A stretch of DNA of 64,000 bases, taken from contig NZ_JACIEM010000007.1 in NCBI RefSeq assembly GCF_014196845.1, positions 124,001-188,000 on the forward strand, given 5' to 3'. Source of the DNA: Aurantimonas endophytica. GTDB taxonomy: Bacteria; Pseudomonadota; Alphaproteobacteria; Rhizobiales; Rhizobiaceae. How positions within the stretch are numbered: the stretch's first letter is position 1; each line of letters begins with the position of its first letter. The notes under the pieces were generated by a model. The model was not told the DNA's origin and ran no database searches. It saw only the letters and a program-made list of their open reading frames with translations. A program made the translations under genes and the position numbers. Positions 16,168 to 25,453 of this stretch are shown here, piece by piece.

Positions 16168-17643
16168 ATGGCAAAGCAGATCCGGGCGCATCGAAAGTCC
16201 CGCGTACACTCAGCAGTTGAAATGAGGGCGACCACAATGAGGAATCGAAGGTTTGTTTCGGCCGGTGCCATGGCCATCGCCATCCTCCTGGCAGCCAATG
16301 GCTCCGACATGACCACGATCGCTCAGGAGCAGACGGCTGCCGCCGACCCGGGCGCGGCTGCTGCGCAGGCGCCGGAGCCGCTGAGCGCCGACGAATTAGA
16401 AGTGCTGGTGGCGCGCATCGCGCTCTATCCGGACGAACTGATCGCGTTGATCTCGAGTGCCTCGCTCTATCCGCTGCAGATCGTGGAGGCGGCGCGTTTC
16501 CTTGACGAACATGCCAAGGATAGCAGCCTGCAGGCCAAGGAGAGCTGGGACGGCAGCGTGATCTCGCTGCTTAACTATCCCGAGATAGTGAAGATGATGA
16601 GCGTTGATCTCGACTGGACGCAGGCGCTCGCCGATGTGCTCGCCTACCAGCAGAAGGACGTGCTCATCGCCATCCAGCAACTGCGCGAGGAGGCGGTGGC
16701 CAAGGGCATCATCAAGACTGACGACAAGGTCAAGGTGGAGAATTCGGGCGGTAACATCATCATCCAGCCGGCGAGCCCGGAGACGGTTTATGTACCACGC
16801 TACGAGCCGCAGATGCTGTACGAGCCGAACTATGTTGCGGCGCCGATCGCCTACTATCCCGACCCCTATCCCACCTATTGGTATCCGACAGCGCCCTTCT
16901 TCGCCGCGGCGGTCACCGGCGTGGTGTGGGCGGCCGCGGTCGACTGGGACGATTGGGACTTGTGGGGCGGCCACTGGGACGGCGGCGATATCGACGTTGA
17001 CTGCAACAATTGCTTCAACAACCGCTATTTCGATGGCAATATCAACTTCAACGACGTCGACTGGAAGAATGTCGACCGCTCGAAGCTTAACTTCGACCGC
17101 GACCAGTTCGCCAAGTTCGACCGCACCAACATCAAGAACCGGGTCGCGACCAACCGCGCCAATTCCATCGGCAACCGGGCGAGCGAGATCAAGCGCGACC
17201 GTACCTCGAATTTGTCAAACCTGACGGTCAAAGCCCACGATATACGCAAGAGCACGCTGGACGGCCTCAAGAAGCCGGGGGGCGCACAGGCAAGGGCTCG
17301 TCCGAACGTCCAGCGGCCGGCGGCGCGCCCGAATGTCCCACGGCCGACGGCGCGCCCGGACGGGAACCGGCGCGAGGCTTCGCGTCCGAATGTGCAACGG
17401 CCCGCCAACGTCCACCGCCCGGCCGGCAAGCCGAAAATGGCGCACAAGGTCGACCACAGGCCGAAACACCACGGGGCGCTGGGTCACCCGCATCGCGGCA
17501 AGGTAACGAAGGTGCATTCCAACCGCGGTCACCATGCTATGGGCGGCGGTCATCGCGGCGGTGGAAGAGCCGTTCACCATGCCGGGGGCAGACGAACCAT
17601 GCATCATGGCGGCGGACATCGCGGCGGCGGCCGCAGGCGTTGA
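16168..17643 (+). CDS. DUF3300 domain exported protein
   Basis: A 491-aa exported protein. After a basic leader, a signal-like segment (FVSAGAMAIAILLAANG) is followed by the DUF3300 domain: LSADELEVLVARIALYPDEL, LYPLQIVEAARFL, SWDGSVISLLNYPEIVKMM and PETVYVPRYEPQ. Then comes a Trp/Asp/Asn-rich stretch and a long basic tail of RPN(V)QRPA-type repeats ending His/Gly/Arg-rich (HHGGGHRGGGRRR). The ATG at 16168 has GAGGAGG five bases upstream; a later start at MRNRRF would give a shorter signal peptide. DUF3300 function is unknown. The basic tail could bind nucleic acid, acidic polymers or peptidoglycan, but that is inference. DUF2950 follows directly. Confidence 0.88.
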   Translation: MAKQIRAHRKSRVHSAVEMRATTMRNRRFVSAGAMAIAILLAANGSDMTTIAQEQTAAADPGAAAAQAPEPLSADELEVLVARIALYPDELIALISSASLYPLQIVEAARFLDEHAKDSSLQAKESWDGSVISLLNYPEIVKMMSVDLDWTQALADVLAYQQKDVLIAIQQLREEAVAKGIIKTDDKVKVENSGGNIIIQPASPETVYVPRYEPQMLYEPNYVAAPIAYYPDPYPTYWYPTAPFFAAAVTGVVWAAAVDWDDWDLWGGHWDGGDIDVDCNNCFNNRYFDGNINFNDVDWKNVDRSKLNFDRDQFAKFDRTNIKNRVATNRANSIGNRASEIKRDRTSNLSNLTVKAHDIRKSTLDGLKKPGGAQARARPNVQRPAARPNVPRPTARPDGNRREASRPNVQRPANVHRPAGKPKMAHKVDHRPKHHGALGHPHRGKVTKVHSNRGHHAMGGGHRGGGRAVHHAGGRRTMHHGGGHRGGGRRR

Positions 17644-17648
17644 AATCG

Positions 17649-18635
17649 ATGAGGATCAGGACAATGAACGTGATCCTTTACAAGCTGCACACGACCTGCA
17701 TCGCTGCCCTTACGGTCGGCCTAGCAGGCGCACTGCCGGCTCTGACACGCGCGCAAGAGCCTGACCAGGCGACCCGGCAAGCCGCGCCGGAAGGCATCTT
17801 CGCCTTCGAGGCCGAGGACGAGCCCCCGCTTTTCGACGATGCGGCGCCCGCGATCGACGCCCTCAAGAAGGCACTGGCCGATAACGACTTCGACGGCCTG
17901 GCCAAGCTGCTCGGACTCGACGTCGTCAAACTCAAAGAGGCGGAAGGCGTAACGGACACTTTCGTGCAAATCCGCAACGGCGCGGCCAAGCAGGTGGTGG
18001 TCGAAGACATCGAGAACGGCAAACTGCTGCAAATCGGCGAAAAGCTTTGGCCGTTCCCGTTTCCGCTCCTGAAAGGGGAAGACGGCAAATGGGCCTTTGA
18101 TACCCAAGCGGGCCTGGAGGAAATCGTCAACCGCCGCGTTGGCGAGAACGAGCTGGAGGCAATCGCTACGATGCGCGCCTATGTCGAGGCGCAGAAGGAC
18201 TATGCCGGACAGGACCGCGACGGTGACGGGGTCGAGGAATTTGCGCAGAAGCTGATCAGCACCGAGGGCACCACCGACGGTCTCTACTGGCCGGCGGATG
18301 ACGTCAACGACGAAAGTCCGGCGGGCGACCTTAGCAAGGCGGATGTGGATGACGCCGCGCAGGGCGACGGTTATTTCGGCTACCGCTTCAAGATCCTGAC
18401 CGGTCAGGGCGACCGGATCGCAGGCGGCGCCTACGACTACGTGATCAACGGCAACATGATCGGCGGCTTCGCGCTCATCGCCTGGCCCGTCAGATATACA
18501 GAGACCGGCGTGCACACGTTCGCGGTCAACCAGCACGGCATCATCTACGAAGCCGATCTCGGCCCGGCGACCGAAACGATCGTCAAATACATCAACCGCT
18601 TCGATCCCGACGATAGCTGGAGCGTCGCCGACTAA
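17649..18635 (+). CDS. DUF2950 family exported protein
   Basis: About 328 aa, exported (signal LHTTCIAALTVGLAGALPALTRA). The DUF2950 domain is clear: FDDAAPAIDALKKALADND, LLQIGEKLWPFPFPLLKG, WAFDTQAGLEEIVNRRVGENEL, YFGYRFKILTGQG and GGFALIAWPVRY. It follows DUF3300 with essentially no gap, a pairing I recall as frequent in proteobacteria. The start is uncertain: ATG at 17649 or 17664 (the latter preceded by AGGATCAGGACA). Function unknown; proposed envelope-associated. Confidence 0.88.
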   Translation: MRIRTMNVILYKLHTTCIAALTVGLAGALPALTRAQEPDQATRQAAPEGIFAFEAEDEPPLFDDAAPAIDALKKALADNDFDGLAKLLGLDVVKLKEAEGVTDTFVQIRNGAAKQVVVEDIENGKLLQIGEKLWPFPFPLLKGEDGKWAFDTQAGLEEIVNRRVGENELEAIATMRAYVEAQKDYAGQDRDGDGVEEFAQKLISTEGTTDGLYWPADDVNDESPAGDLSKADVDDAAQGDGYFGYRFKILTGQGDRIAGGAYDYVINGNMIGGFALIAWPVRYTETGVHTFAVNQHGIIYEADLGPATETIVKYINRFDPDDSWSVAD

Positions 18636-18639
18636 TGGG

Positions 18640-18875
18640 GTGGCCTAACCCCTGAAAAGTGGTCCTACCTGAGGTAGGCTTTTGAGTCTTTGGAGGATGT
18701 CAGGAATGCCGAGGAAGAAGCACCAGCCCGAAGAGATTGTCGCGAAGCTGAGGCAGGTCGACGTGTTGTTGTCGCAGGGCGTCCTGTGGCGGAAGCGATC
18801 CGCACAATTTCCGTAACGCCGTTCACCTACTACCTCTATGGACGGCTCTCCCGTTGCAAGCGGGCTTTGATCTGA
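18640..18875 (+). mobile_element. IS3-family OrfA remnant, frameshifted
   Basis: From the ATG at 18706 (after GGAGGATGTCAGGA) the sequence encodes MPRKKHQPEEIVAKLRQVDV, the N-terminus of an IS3-family OrfA helix-turn-helix protein. The frame breaks after LLSQG. The continuation VAEAIRTISVTPFTYYL lies in another frame up to about 18875, consistent with a one-base deletion in CAGGGCG. The rest of OrfA and all of OrfB are absent. The CTACCTGAGGTAG dyad at 18664-18676 may belong to the IS end. This is a non-functional fragment. Confidence 0.75.
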
Positions 18876-19066
18876 TCCGCGTGGTCCGTTGCAAACATCT
18901 ATCCGGCGTCACCCTGTGCCGGGGCGCCCAAATGGCAAATCCGCTCGCGCACGCCTCTACAGCTGGTAGGCCTCGAAGGCCTCGATAGTAGTCAGGCTCT
19001 TTGCGCGCCGGTCCGACCTGTGCGTCTCATTTCTCCGTCAGCTCGCAATCATGATGGGCAGGCTCT

Positions 19067-19965
19067 TCAGGCGGCGACGCGGTATGGTTCGCCCGTGCGA
19101 AGCACGGCCCAGATGATCCGCGCGTTCTTGTTGGCGACGGCAACCGTTGCTCGGTTGAAGCCGCGTCGCTCCCGAAGTTGATTGACCCACTGGTTCAGTG
19201 AGTCGGCCTTGTTCACGCAGGCTCTCACCACGGCTCTGGCGCCATGGACTAGAAGGCTGCGCAGATGCTGATTACCGCGCTTGGAGATACCCATCAGCAG
19301 GGTACGATCGCCGCTTGAAAACTGGCGCGGCACCAGGCCGACCCAAGCCGCGAGATGACGGCCGCTCTTGAACTCGGCGCCGTTGCCGACGGCCGCGATG
19401 ATGGCCGTGGCGATCTTCGAACCAACGCCTTCGATCCTGGCGACACGCTGGCAAGGTTCGCTCTCGCGAAACACCCGTTCGATCTTCTTGTCGAACGATG
19501 TGATGTGGCGGTCGAGATCGCGGAAGAGATCGTAGAGCTCGTGGATGGCCTCGCGGGCCATCGGCGTCAGCTCGTTGCTGAAGTCAGTCAGGATGTCGGG
19601 GATCAGCCGCCGGGCACAGGTGATGCTCTTGGGCATCGCCAAACCGCGGTCGAGCAGAAGACCCCTGATCTGGCTAACAACGGCCGTGCGATGGTTCACT
19701 ATGCGCTGGCGAGCCCGGTGCAAAGCTTGGATGTCCTGCTGCTCGATCGTCTTTTTCGGCACCAGCGGGATGTGGGGCTGCCTGGCGGCGGTGCAGATCG
19801 CCTCGGCACCGTTGCCGTCGTTCTTACGCCGACGCGCGAAAGGCTTCACATACTGCGGGCTGACGATCTTCACCCGATGTCCGAGAGCCTCAAACTTGCG
19901 GCCCAGGTAAAGCGCCGGTGCAGGCCTCGACGACGATCGTGCAGGGCTGGTTTGCGCATGTCTAT
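19067..19965 (-). pseudogene. IS110-family transposase, N-terminally truncated
   Basis: The C-terminal three quarters of an IS110-family DEDD transposase is readable: FEALGHRVKIVSPQYVKPFA, a KNDGNGAEAIC segment, IEGVGSKIATAIIAAVG (Transposase_20 helix-hairpin-helix), and LLMGISKRGNQHLRSLLVHGA with the conserved Ser-containing end region. The normal KNDAADA motif is altered. At about 19930 the frame is shifted: VVEACTGA is in a different frame from LGRKFEALGH. The N-terminal RuvC-like half is missing beyond about 19965, so the copy is dead. It abuts the stump of an arylsulfatase gene on the other strand. Confidence 0.82.
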
Positions 19966-19977
19966 TATCCCGGCACC

Positions 19978-20512
19978 TCCGGTTCCGGAGGGGGTGGCCA
20001 TGAATATACGGGGGGGGGGATCGTACAAGATCCTCGTTGACGTCGAAACCACCGTACCCGACTGCTCTGGCGTGATCTTCGCGCACGGCTCCCGTTTCGG
20101 TGGTCACAGCCTTTTCATCAAGGATAGGAAGCTCCACTACATCTACAATTTCCTCGGCATCAAGCCGGAGCAGAAGTTCGTCTCCGAGGAACTCGCGCCG
20201 GGAAGCTACACCCTCGGCATGGAGTTCATCCGCGACAAGGCCGGCCAGTACGGCGAATCTCTCGGCAAGGCGAAGCTCTACGTCAACGACCAGATCGTGG
20301 CGCAGGGCGAGATGAAGACGCAACCCGGCAAGTTCACGCTGTCTGGCGACGGCCTGTGCATCGGCCGCGACAGCGGCGATGCTGTGAGCAAGGAATCCGC
20401 CACGCCTGCTGCGTTCAAGGGTGGGGTCATCAAGTTCGTCGCCATCACCGTGGAGGCGGCGCAGTATCTCGATCTTGAAAAGCTGACAGCTGCCGCGATG
20501 GCGGTTGACTGA
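19978..20512 (+). pseudogene. C-terminal stump of a second arylsulfatase
   Basis: The open frame from about PEGVAMNIRGGGSYKILVDV to the stop at 20512 matches the C-terminal beta-sandwich found after the catalytic domain in long arylsulfatases: GVIFAHGSRFGGHSLFIKD, LHYIYNFLGIKPEQKFVS, YTLGMEFIRDKAG and KLYVNDQIVAQGEM. The whole catalytic domain, including the CxPxR site, is missing; IS110 remnant sequence begins just upstream. A run of ten Gs at 20010-20019 lies inside the remaining frame. It probably records loss of a second type I sulfatase by IS insertion and deletion. Confidence 0.75.
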
Positions 20513-20578
20513 GAACCTTCTGCAGACGCGCCGGGCGGGTTCTCGCAGAGCCGCCCGGTGCCCAGGAGGCAAGTCCAG

Positions 20579-20907
20579 ATGGCACCCGTCCCCCGCCTCC
20601 GACTTCCGACGAGATTTCCGTCGAGCTGTCATCACTCCGCACCGGCATGTCGTTCCAGCGGACCCGGATGAGCGCAGACCGCATCTTGATGTCGGTGATC
20701 CGCACATCGCTGTCGCTGATCGGCTTCGGCTTCACGATCTTCCAACTCTTCCAGAAGCTGCGCGACATGTGCCCGCTCGCTCATGCCGAAGCGCCGCGGA
20801 ACTTTGGCATATGCCTCGTGGCGCTCGGTATCGCCATGCTGACCAGTCCGAGCCATGAAGCTTTGCGCAACCTGAGCACAAGCCGGCTTGGCCTGCGAGC
20901 GGAATGA
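20579..20907 (+). pseudogene. DUF202 (YidH-type) membrane protein, frameshifted and shortened
   Basis: The ATG at 20579 follows an excellent AGGAGG, giving MAPVP. The DUF202 body (TSDEISVELSSLRTGMSFQRTRMSADRILMSVIRTSLSLIGFGFTIFQ; landmark FQRTRMSADR) is in the next frame, consistent with a missing C in a run of five Cs. The first helix pair is present (ISLIGFGFTIF and ICLVALGIAML), but the region after ALGIAML is shortened compared with family members. The product is probably non-functional unless the shift is a sequencing error. Homologues are small inner-membrane proteins of unknown function. Confidence 0.65.
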
Positions 20908-20922
20908 TCCGGAGGACGGCGC

Positions 20923-22763
20923 TCAAACCTGCCCGGGCGAGTTAACGGTCCGGGGCACCAACCGAATACCGTTTTCGTTGAAGGCGTTCTGCACGCCCTC
21001 GAGCACAGCCTTGCGGATGCCGAACTGCCTGCCGGCCTTGGCCTTGAATTTGCCCCTGATCAGCAGGGTGCCGTCCTCGACCGCGGCGATGCCCTGGCTC
21101 TTGAACGGCTCGATCAGGTCCGGCTTCAAGATCGGATTCGCCGCGATGTCGTTGCCGATCTGCTTGAACAGCTTGCGCACCTTCTCGACGTCGGTCTCGA
21201 GGGCTACGCGAAACGCCAGTTTCTCGATCACCAATCCCGACTGTAGTTCTGGATCTTTCCAATCTGGCCGTAGGGAACGGTGGCCAGGGCGCCGCGCGAA
21301 TGGCGCAACGTGACCGCGCGCGCCGAAATCTTCTCGACGGTTCCCTTGGCACCCGATGTTTCGATGTACTCACCGAGGCGGAAAGCGTCGTTGAGCAGGA
21401 AGAAGAGACCCGACACGAGATCCTTCACGAGGGTCTGCGAGCCTAGGCCGATGGCCAGCCCGAAGACGCCAAGGCCGGTGACGAGGGGCCAGACGTTCAC
21501 CTCAAGAATCAGGAGAATGGTAAGGGCCGACAGGATCAGGATGCCTGTCTTGGCCAAGCCGGCGAGAAGCGGAAGCAGGGTCTCCAGTCGCGTATGAGCC
21601 GGGGGGGGCGTGGCCTTCGGCGCCGGGCACCTGATGTTCTCGGCGATCGAGGCGCCGGACCGCGACGGCAACCACGTTCCACAGGAATGCCCCCACCAGA
21701 ACCACCAGACCGATCTGAAGCGCCTTGGCGCGGATGACGCTCACATCGACCTCGAGCGCCGTCAAGCCAGGCAGCGCCCATTCGTATCCGAGCAGGACTA
21801 TCACGAGAGAAAGGAACGCAAACCGCGCCATCCGTCGCAGCGCCGCCGGCAACAGGGAGCCGGAGCCAGAGCCCGCGCGTTCTTTCCGCTGCGCCCAGGC
21901 AGCAATCGCGCTGTCGACGTGAGGCGCCACGAGCACCAGCAACAGGGTCGCGATCATCGCAAGGCTCGGCAAGGGGCGACCAAGCGTCAAGGCAAGCTGG
22001 AGGCTCAGGGCAGTCCCGGCCAGGGCAAGAACTGCCAGAGCCGGCCATGCGTGCGCGAACCCGGCGCGCCGGGGAGATACGGGTGCAGGACCTGCCACGG
22101 CGTGCCGGACTGCCCAGTTGAATCGGCAGTAGGCGAAGACGAGAATGAACGTTCCGGGAAGGGTGATCAGGAAGGTGCCGAAAAGATCGCGAAGCCCGGG
22201 CCGGCGCTCCAAACGGTCATCGTCGAGAGTGCTGCAAGGCCGAACAGGCCCCAGGCGATACCGAAGGAGAGGGTGTCGGCAAAGGCATGAAGCTTTGACC
22301 CCAGACGGGGCGCCTTGATGGCGCTGCTCATCAGCCCTGCCAGGAATTGGCGCACCATGAGGGCGAGGATCGCAGCAAGGCCCCACACTTGCGCTATATG
22401 GCGTTCGCTTGCCCCCGGCAGCGCGATCCGCGCGAACATGATGACAGTAATGACCGCAAGCACACCTCCTGCGAGCCTTGCTATTTCGGGATGGGCGGCC
22501 ATGTATCCCGCGTCCCGCATCAACAGTGTCCGAAAGCCGAGGAATGTCATGCTGGCCAAAGCGGCCGCGATAAGTGCGACGACGGCAATCCCCGCAATCC
22601 GTGTCCATCGGCGGCGAGAACCCTCAGGGACGCGCTCCACTCCGTGCCGACCTCGGCCAGGTTCGTCAGCCGGGCGTTGAGTCCTGCTGTAAAAAGGCCT
22701 GCGCAACTCCGTCGAGGCGTCCGACAATGGCTGTGGCGCCTTCCGACACGTCGTCCACATCAT
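20923..22763 (-). pseudogene. MscS-family mechanosensitive channel, three frameshifts
   Basis: A long MscS-type channel can be pieced together from three frames on the minus strand. From MMWTTCRKAPQPLSDAS (start near 22763) to about 22190 there are several TM helices. From about 22190 to about 21660 further helices follow (LFGTFLITLPGTFILVFAY; FLSLVIVLLGYEWALPGLTAL). From about 21670 comes the conserved channel core NVWPLVTGLGVFGLAIGLGS, QTLVKDLVSGLFFLLNDAFR and LRHSRGALATVPYGQI, ending NYSRDW plus stop, then VIEKLAFRVALETDVEKV in a third frame to 20923. Each break is explained by a 1-base indel (for example TTGG(G)TGATC at 21232). Either pseudogene or sequencing error. An intact product would gate ions on membrane tension. 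Confidence 0.78.
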
Positions 22764-22985
22764 GCTCCCATCAGCAACCACCTCGCCTTGCTGGCGAGGC
22801 GGTCGCAAGTCTTGCCCGTTCCCTTGATCCCGGCCAATCGGGGTTTGCCCATAGCCGGCGTCGGGAATTCCCTGATCTGCTCTCGATATTCATGATGATA
22901 AAGCGGGGGCATCCTTCCTCACTGCACGAGCCTCGGGGTTTTCCCCGATAGGCAGCGCTGCTGCGGGGCCGTACTCTTGGCGTAT
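22750..22985 (+). repeat. Diverged upstream-region repeat, copy 1
   Basis: This stretch resembles 24880-25115 in order and wording. Both carry TTGCTGGCG(A/T)GGCGGTCG-like and CCAAT...GG segments, then CCTCGGGGTTTTCCCC(G/A)ATAGGCAG, GCTGCTGCGGG and CTTGGCGT at near-equal spacing. The second half (22931-22985) is much better conserved than the first. It overlaps the start of the MscS pseudogene and precedes the 136-aa secreted protein. Confidence 0.5.
22932..22951 (+). promoter_or_regulatory. Candidate operator, copy A
   Basis: CTCGGGGTTTTCCCCGATAG, the reference copy. It holds a GGGG-TTTT-CCCC hairpin/dyad and is followed by GGCAG, GCTGCTGCGGG and CTTGGCGT, which are also conserved after copy B. 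It lies about 190 bases upstream of the secreted-protein gene at 23141 and between it and the divergent MscS pseudogene, so it could serve either. Confidence 0.5.
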
Positions 22986-23140
22986 GGTCAACCGCGGGCA
23001 TGTGCATAGGCAACCGCCGTGTCGGGCACGAGCGGTCTCGCGAAGCGGCGGCCGGTAATCGTTCGGTCGTTAGCGGCTGTTGCCGCGGCGACCGACAGGA
23101 TGCGACGTTCGTCGACAAGCAAGGGATCCGGACGAGTAAG

Positions 23141-23551
23141 ATGTTGAACAACCGCTCCGTCCTCGTCCTTGCCGCGATGGCCGCGTCGGCGACCTTGGCC
23201 CATGCTGCCTCGCTCGAAGCCTTGCAGGGGGCATGGGTCGAGGTGCAGTCCGAGTGCGGCGACATCTTCGAAGGGCAGGGCGGCGAGCTCGCCTTTCGGG
23301 ACAAGGGGTCGTCGCTGAACACCGGGCTCATCATTTCCGGCAGCCGCATCGAAGGTCCCAATGCCACCTGCACGGCGGAGAGGGTTCATGAAGGAGATCA
23401 GGGCCTGATGACCGTGCTCATGACCTGCGCCACGCAGATCATGTCCGGCGGCATCTCGACCTCTTTCCGGGTCATCGACGCGGACCATTTCGAGCGTTAC
23501 GAGAACGCCTTTCCCGACATCGCCGTGCGCTACCAGCGATGCGAGCCGTAG
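23141..23551 (+). CDS. Small secreted hypothetical protein
   Basis: A 136-aa exported protein: signal peptide MLNNRSVLVLAAMAASATLAHA, then SLEALQGAWVEVQSECGDIF and a compact beta-rich domain with four to five cysteines (ECG, ATCTAE, TCATQ, RCEP) likely to form disulfides. The ATG at 23141 is chosen because it starts the signal peptide; the frame is open further upstream. The domain is lipocalin-like in feel (a GxW near the start), but I cannot assign a family. The next gene begins inside its last codons. Confidence 0.7.
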   Translation: MLNNRSVLVLAAMAASATLAHAASLEALQGAWVEVQSECGDIFEGQGGELAFRDKGSSLNTGLIISGSRIEGPNATCTAERVHEGDQGLMTVLMTCATQIMSGGISTSFRVIDADHFERYENAFPDIAVRYQRCEP

Positions 23552-24788
23552 CGATGGCGTCGCGCCCGCTGGGGGCGGTCGCGCTTCTGCTCGTTTTCGC
23601 GGGGTGCTCCGGACGTCCCGAAGGCGTCCTGAAGCGCTGGCGGCTGCTCTCCCGGTTCCCGGGGCCAACGAAATCTCGATGCTGGTGGCGACCACGCGCG
23701 CGCCGGTCGACGATCCCGCCTTCCTGTATTCCGGGGAGCGCGGCGCGAGGGTATCACTGACCGACATCGGGGTGTCGATACCGCCCGCCACGGTCCGCCG
23801 AGTGGGTGAGGTGCAGTGGCCACGAAGGTTGCCGCCGGATCCCCGCACGGAATTCGCGGTTCTGCGAGCGGCGCCTGTCGACATCAGCGACAGCCGCAGG
23901 TGGATGGACGAGCATCTCCATGCCAAGCGCAACGTGCTGATCTTCGTGCACGGCTTCAACAATCGTTACGAGGACTCCGTCTACCGCTTCGCGCAGATCG
24001 TCCACGATTCCGGCGGCGACGTAACCCCCGTGCTGTTCACCTGGCCATCACGAGCCAGCGTCTTCGATTACAGCTAGGACAAGGAGAGCACCAACTACTC
24101 GCGCGACGGTCTCGAATTGGTGCTCCGCGCGGTCGCCACTGACCCCAACGTGGGAGAGGTGACGGTGATGGCCCGCTCCATGGGCACATGGCTGGCGGTC
24201 GAGGCGCTGCGCCAGATGGCGATCCGGGACGGCCGCATCGCCCCGAAAATCCGTAACGTCATCCTCGCGTCGCCGGATATCGACATCGACGTTTTCCGCG
24301 AGCAGTGGGTCCAGTTCGGCGAGGAGAAGCCGAAGTTCACCGTCTTCGTGTCGACCGACGACAGGGCGCTGAAGGTTTCGCGGCTCATCTCCGGCGACAG
24401 GGCGCGGCTCGGGGCGGTCGACCCGTCGGTCGAGCCTTACCGCACCGAGTTCGAAAGGGCTGGCATCGACGTGATCGATCTCACGACCTACGACAGCGCC
24501 GACTACCTCAATCACTCGAAGTTCGCCGAGAGCCCGGAGATCGTCAGGCTGATCGGACAGCGCCTGCTGGACGGACAGCCCATCACCGATTCCCGGGTGG
24601 GCATCGGCGATACCATCGGCGCCGTGGCGGTGGGGGCGACGCAAGCCGTCGGCCACACCGCGGCCGCGGCGGTCAGCATACCGCTGGCGGTGGTCGACCC
24701 GACGACCCGCCGCAATCTCGGCAGCCAGATGAACGCGGTGGCTGAAAGCACCGGCGCCACGCTTGACATCGCGCAGCCCGGAAGCTGA
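23539..24788 (+). pseudogene. DUF900-type alpha/beta hydrolase lipoprotein, broken
   Basis: The gene begins as a lipoprotein (LGAVALLLVFAGCSGRPEG, lipobox FAGC). The frame then shifts near 23630, after which ISMLVATTRAPVDDPA, VDISDSRRWMDEHL and NVLIFVHGFNNRYEDSVYR (DUF900 oxyanion region) are read in another frame. A TAG at 24075-24077 interrupts between VFDYS and DKESTNYSRDGLE, where a Tyr codon is expected. Translation resumes in frame: VTVMARSMGTWLAVEALRQM carries the nucleophile-elbow-like sequence (ARSMG), then DIDIDVFREQW and the rest to 24788. Two independent lesions make a real pseudogene more likely here than sequencing error. Family members are exported serine hydrolases of unknown substrate. 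Confidence 0.78.
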
Positions 24789-25453
24789 TCAAGGAACCGG
24801 AATGCCGTCGCCTATGCGCTCGCATCTGACGAGTCAAAGAGTGCATATGGGTCGACCGTGAACGACGGAAGGGGCACCTTTCGACAAATCGTCCCATACT
24901 GCTTCCTTGGGCTTTGCGCCCCCTGCTGGCGTGGCGGTCGTCTCGCCCATGCCCCGGTTATCGACCAATGACGGCTTCGCCCCTTGTCAGCATGCGGGCT
25001 TCCCGATCTGCCCGTGCTCATGGCAAAGATAGGCGCGTCCCTTTGCCCTCACGCATTACCTCGGGGTTTTCCCCAATAGGCAGAAGCTGCTGCGGGATTG
25101 TAGGCTTGGCGTCTGGTGAGTCGGAGGTATCCGCCCATGCACCCGTCCCGTCGGGCAAGGCCGTACCCACAACGCGGCGTCCGGACATCGGCTCATTCGG
25201 CAACTGTCGTTGCGCTGGCAATTTCCACGCCGCGAATTTCGGAGCCGTGCCGACTGTCGACACGCCAAGGGGTGGTGATCTCCCTCTGCATCGGCGCCGA
25301 TAGAGCGTGATGACTACCTCCGGCGCCTCGAGTTATCGGCCAAAGGCGACGACGTTCCTCCAACAAGTCCAAGGCCATCAAGCGCGAGAGCACTGGCGGA
25401 CGGCATGATCGTTTCCTGCCCGGAAACGGGTGATGAGAAGAAGGACTCCGAGA
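24789..25453. other. Long intergenic region with repeat copy 2
   Basis: About 665 bases without a convincing gene. The part 24880-25115 is a diverged repeat of 22750-22985 and includes operator copy B; the remainder shows no recognised feature. It probably carries the promoter of the transporter-like gene at 25454. Confidence 0.5.
25060..25079 (+). promoter_or_regulatory. Candidate operator, copy B
   Basis: CTCGGGGTTTTCCCCAATAG, 19 of 20 identical to copy A, with the same conserved extension (GGCAG, GCTGCTGCGGG, GTA, CTTGGCGT up to 25113). It lies about 375 bases upstream of the transporter-like gene. Confidence 0.5.

Noticed and set aside
19067-20707. A single 546-aa minus-strand protein spanning the IS110 remnant and beyond
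   Set aside because: Only the part below about 19965 matches a transposase; the rest is antisense to the arylsulfatase stump and is not a real fusion.
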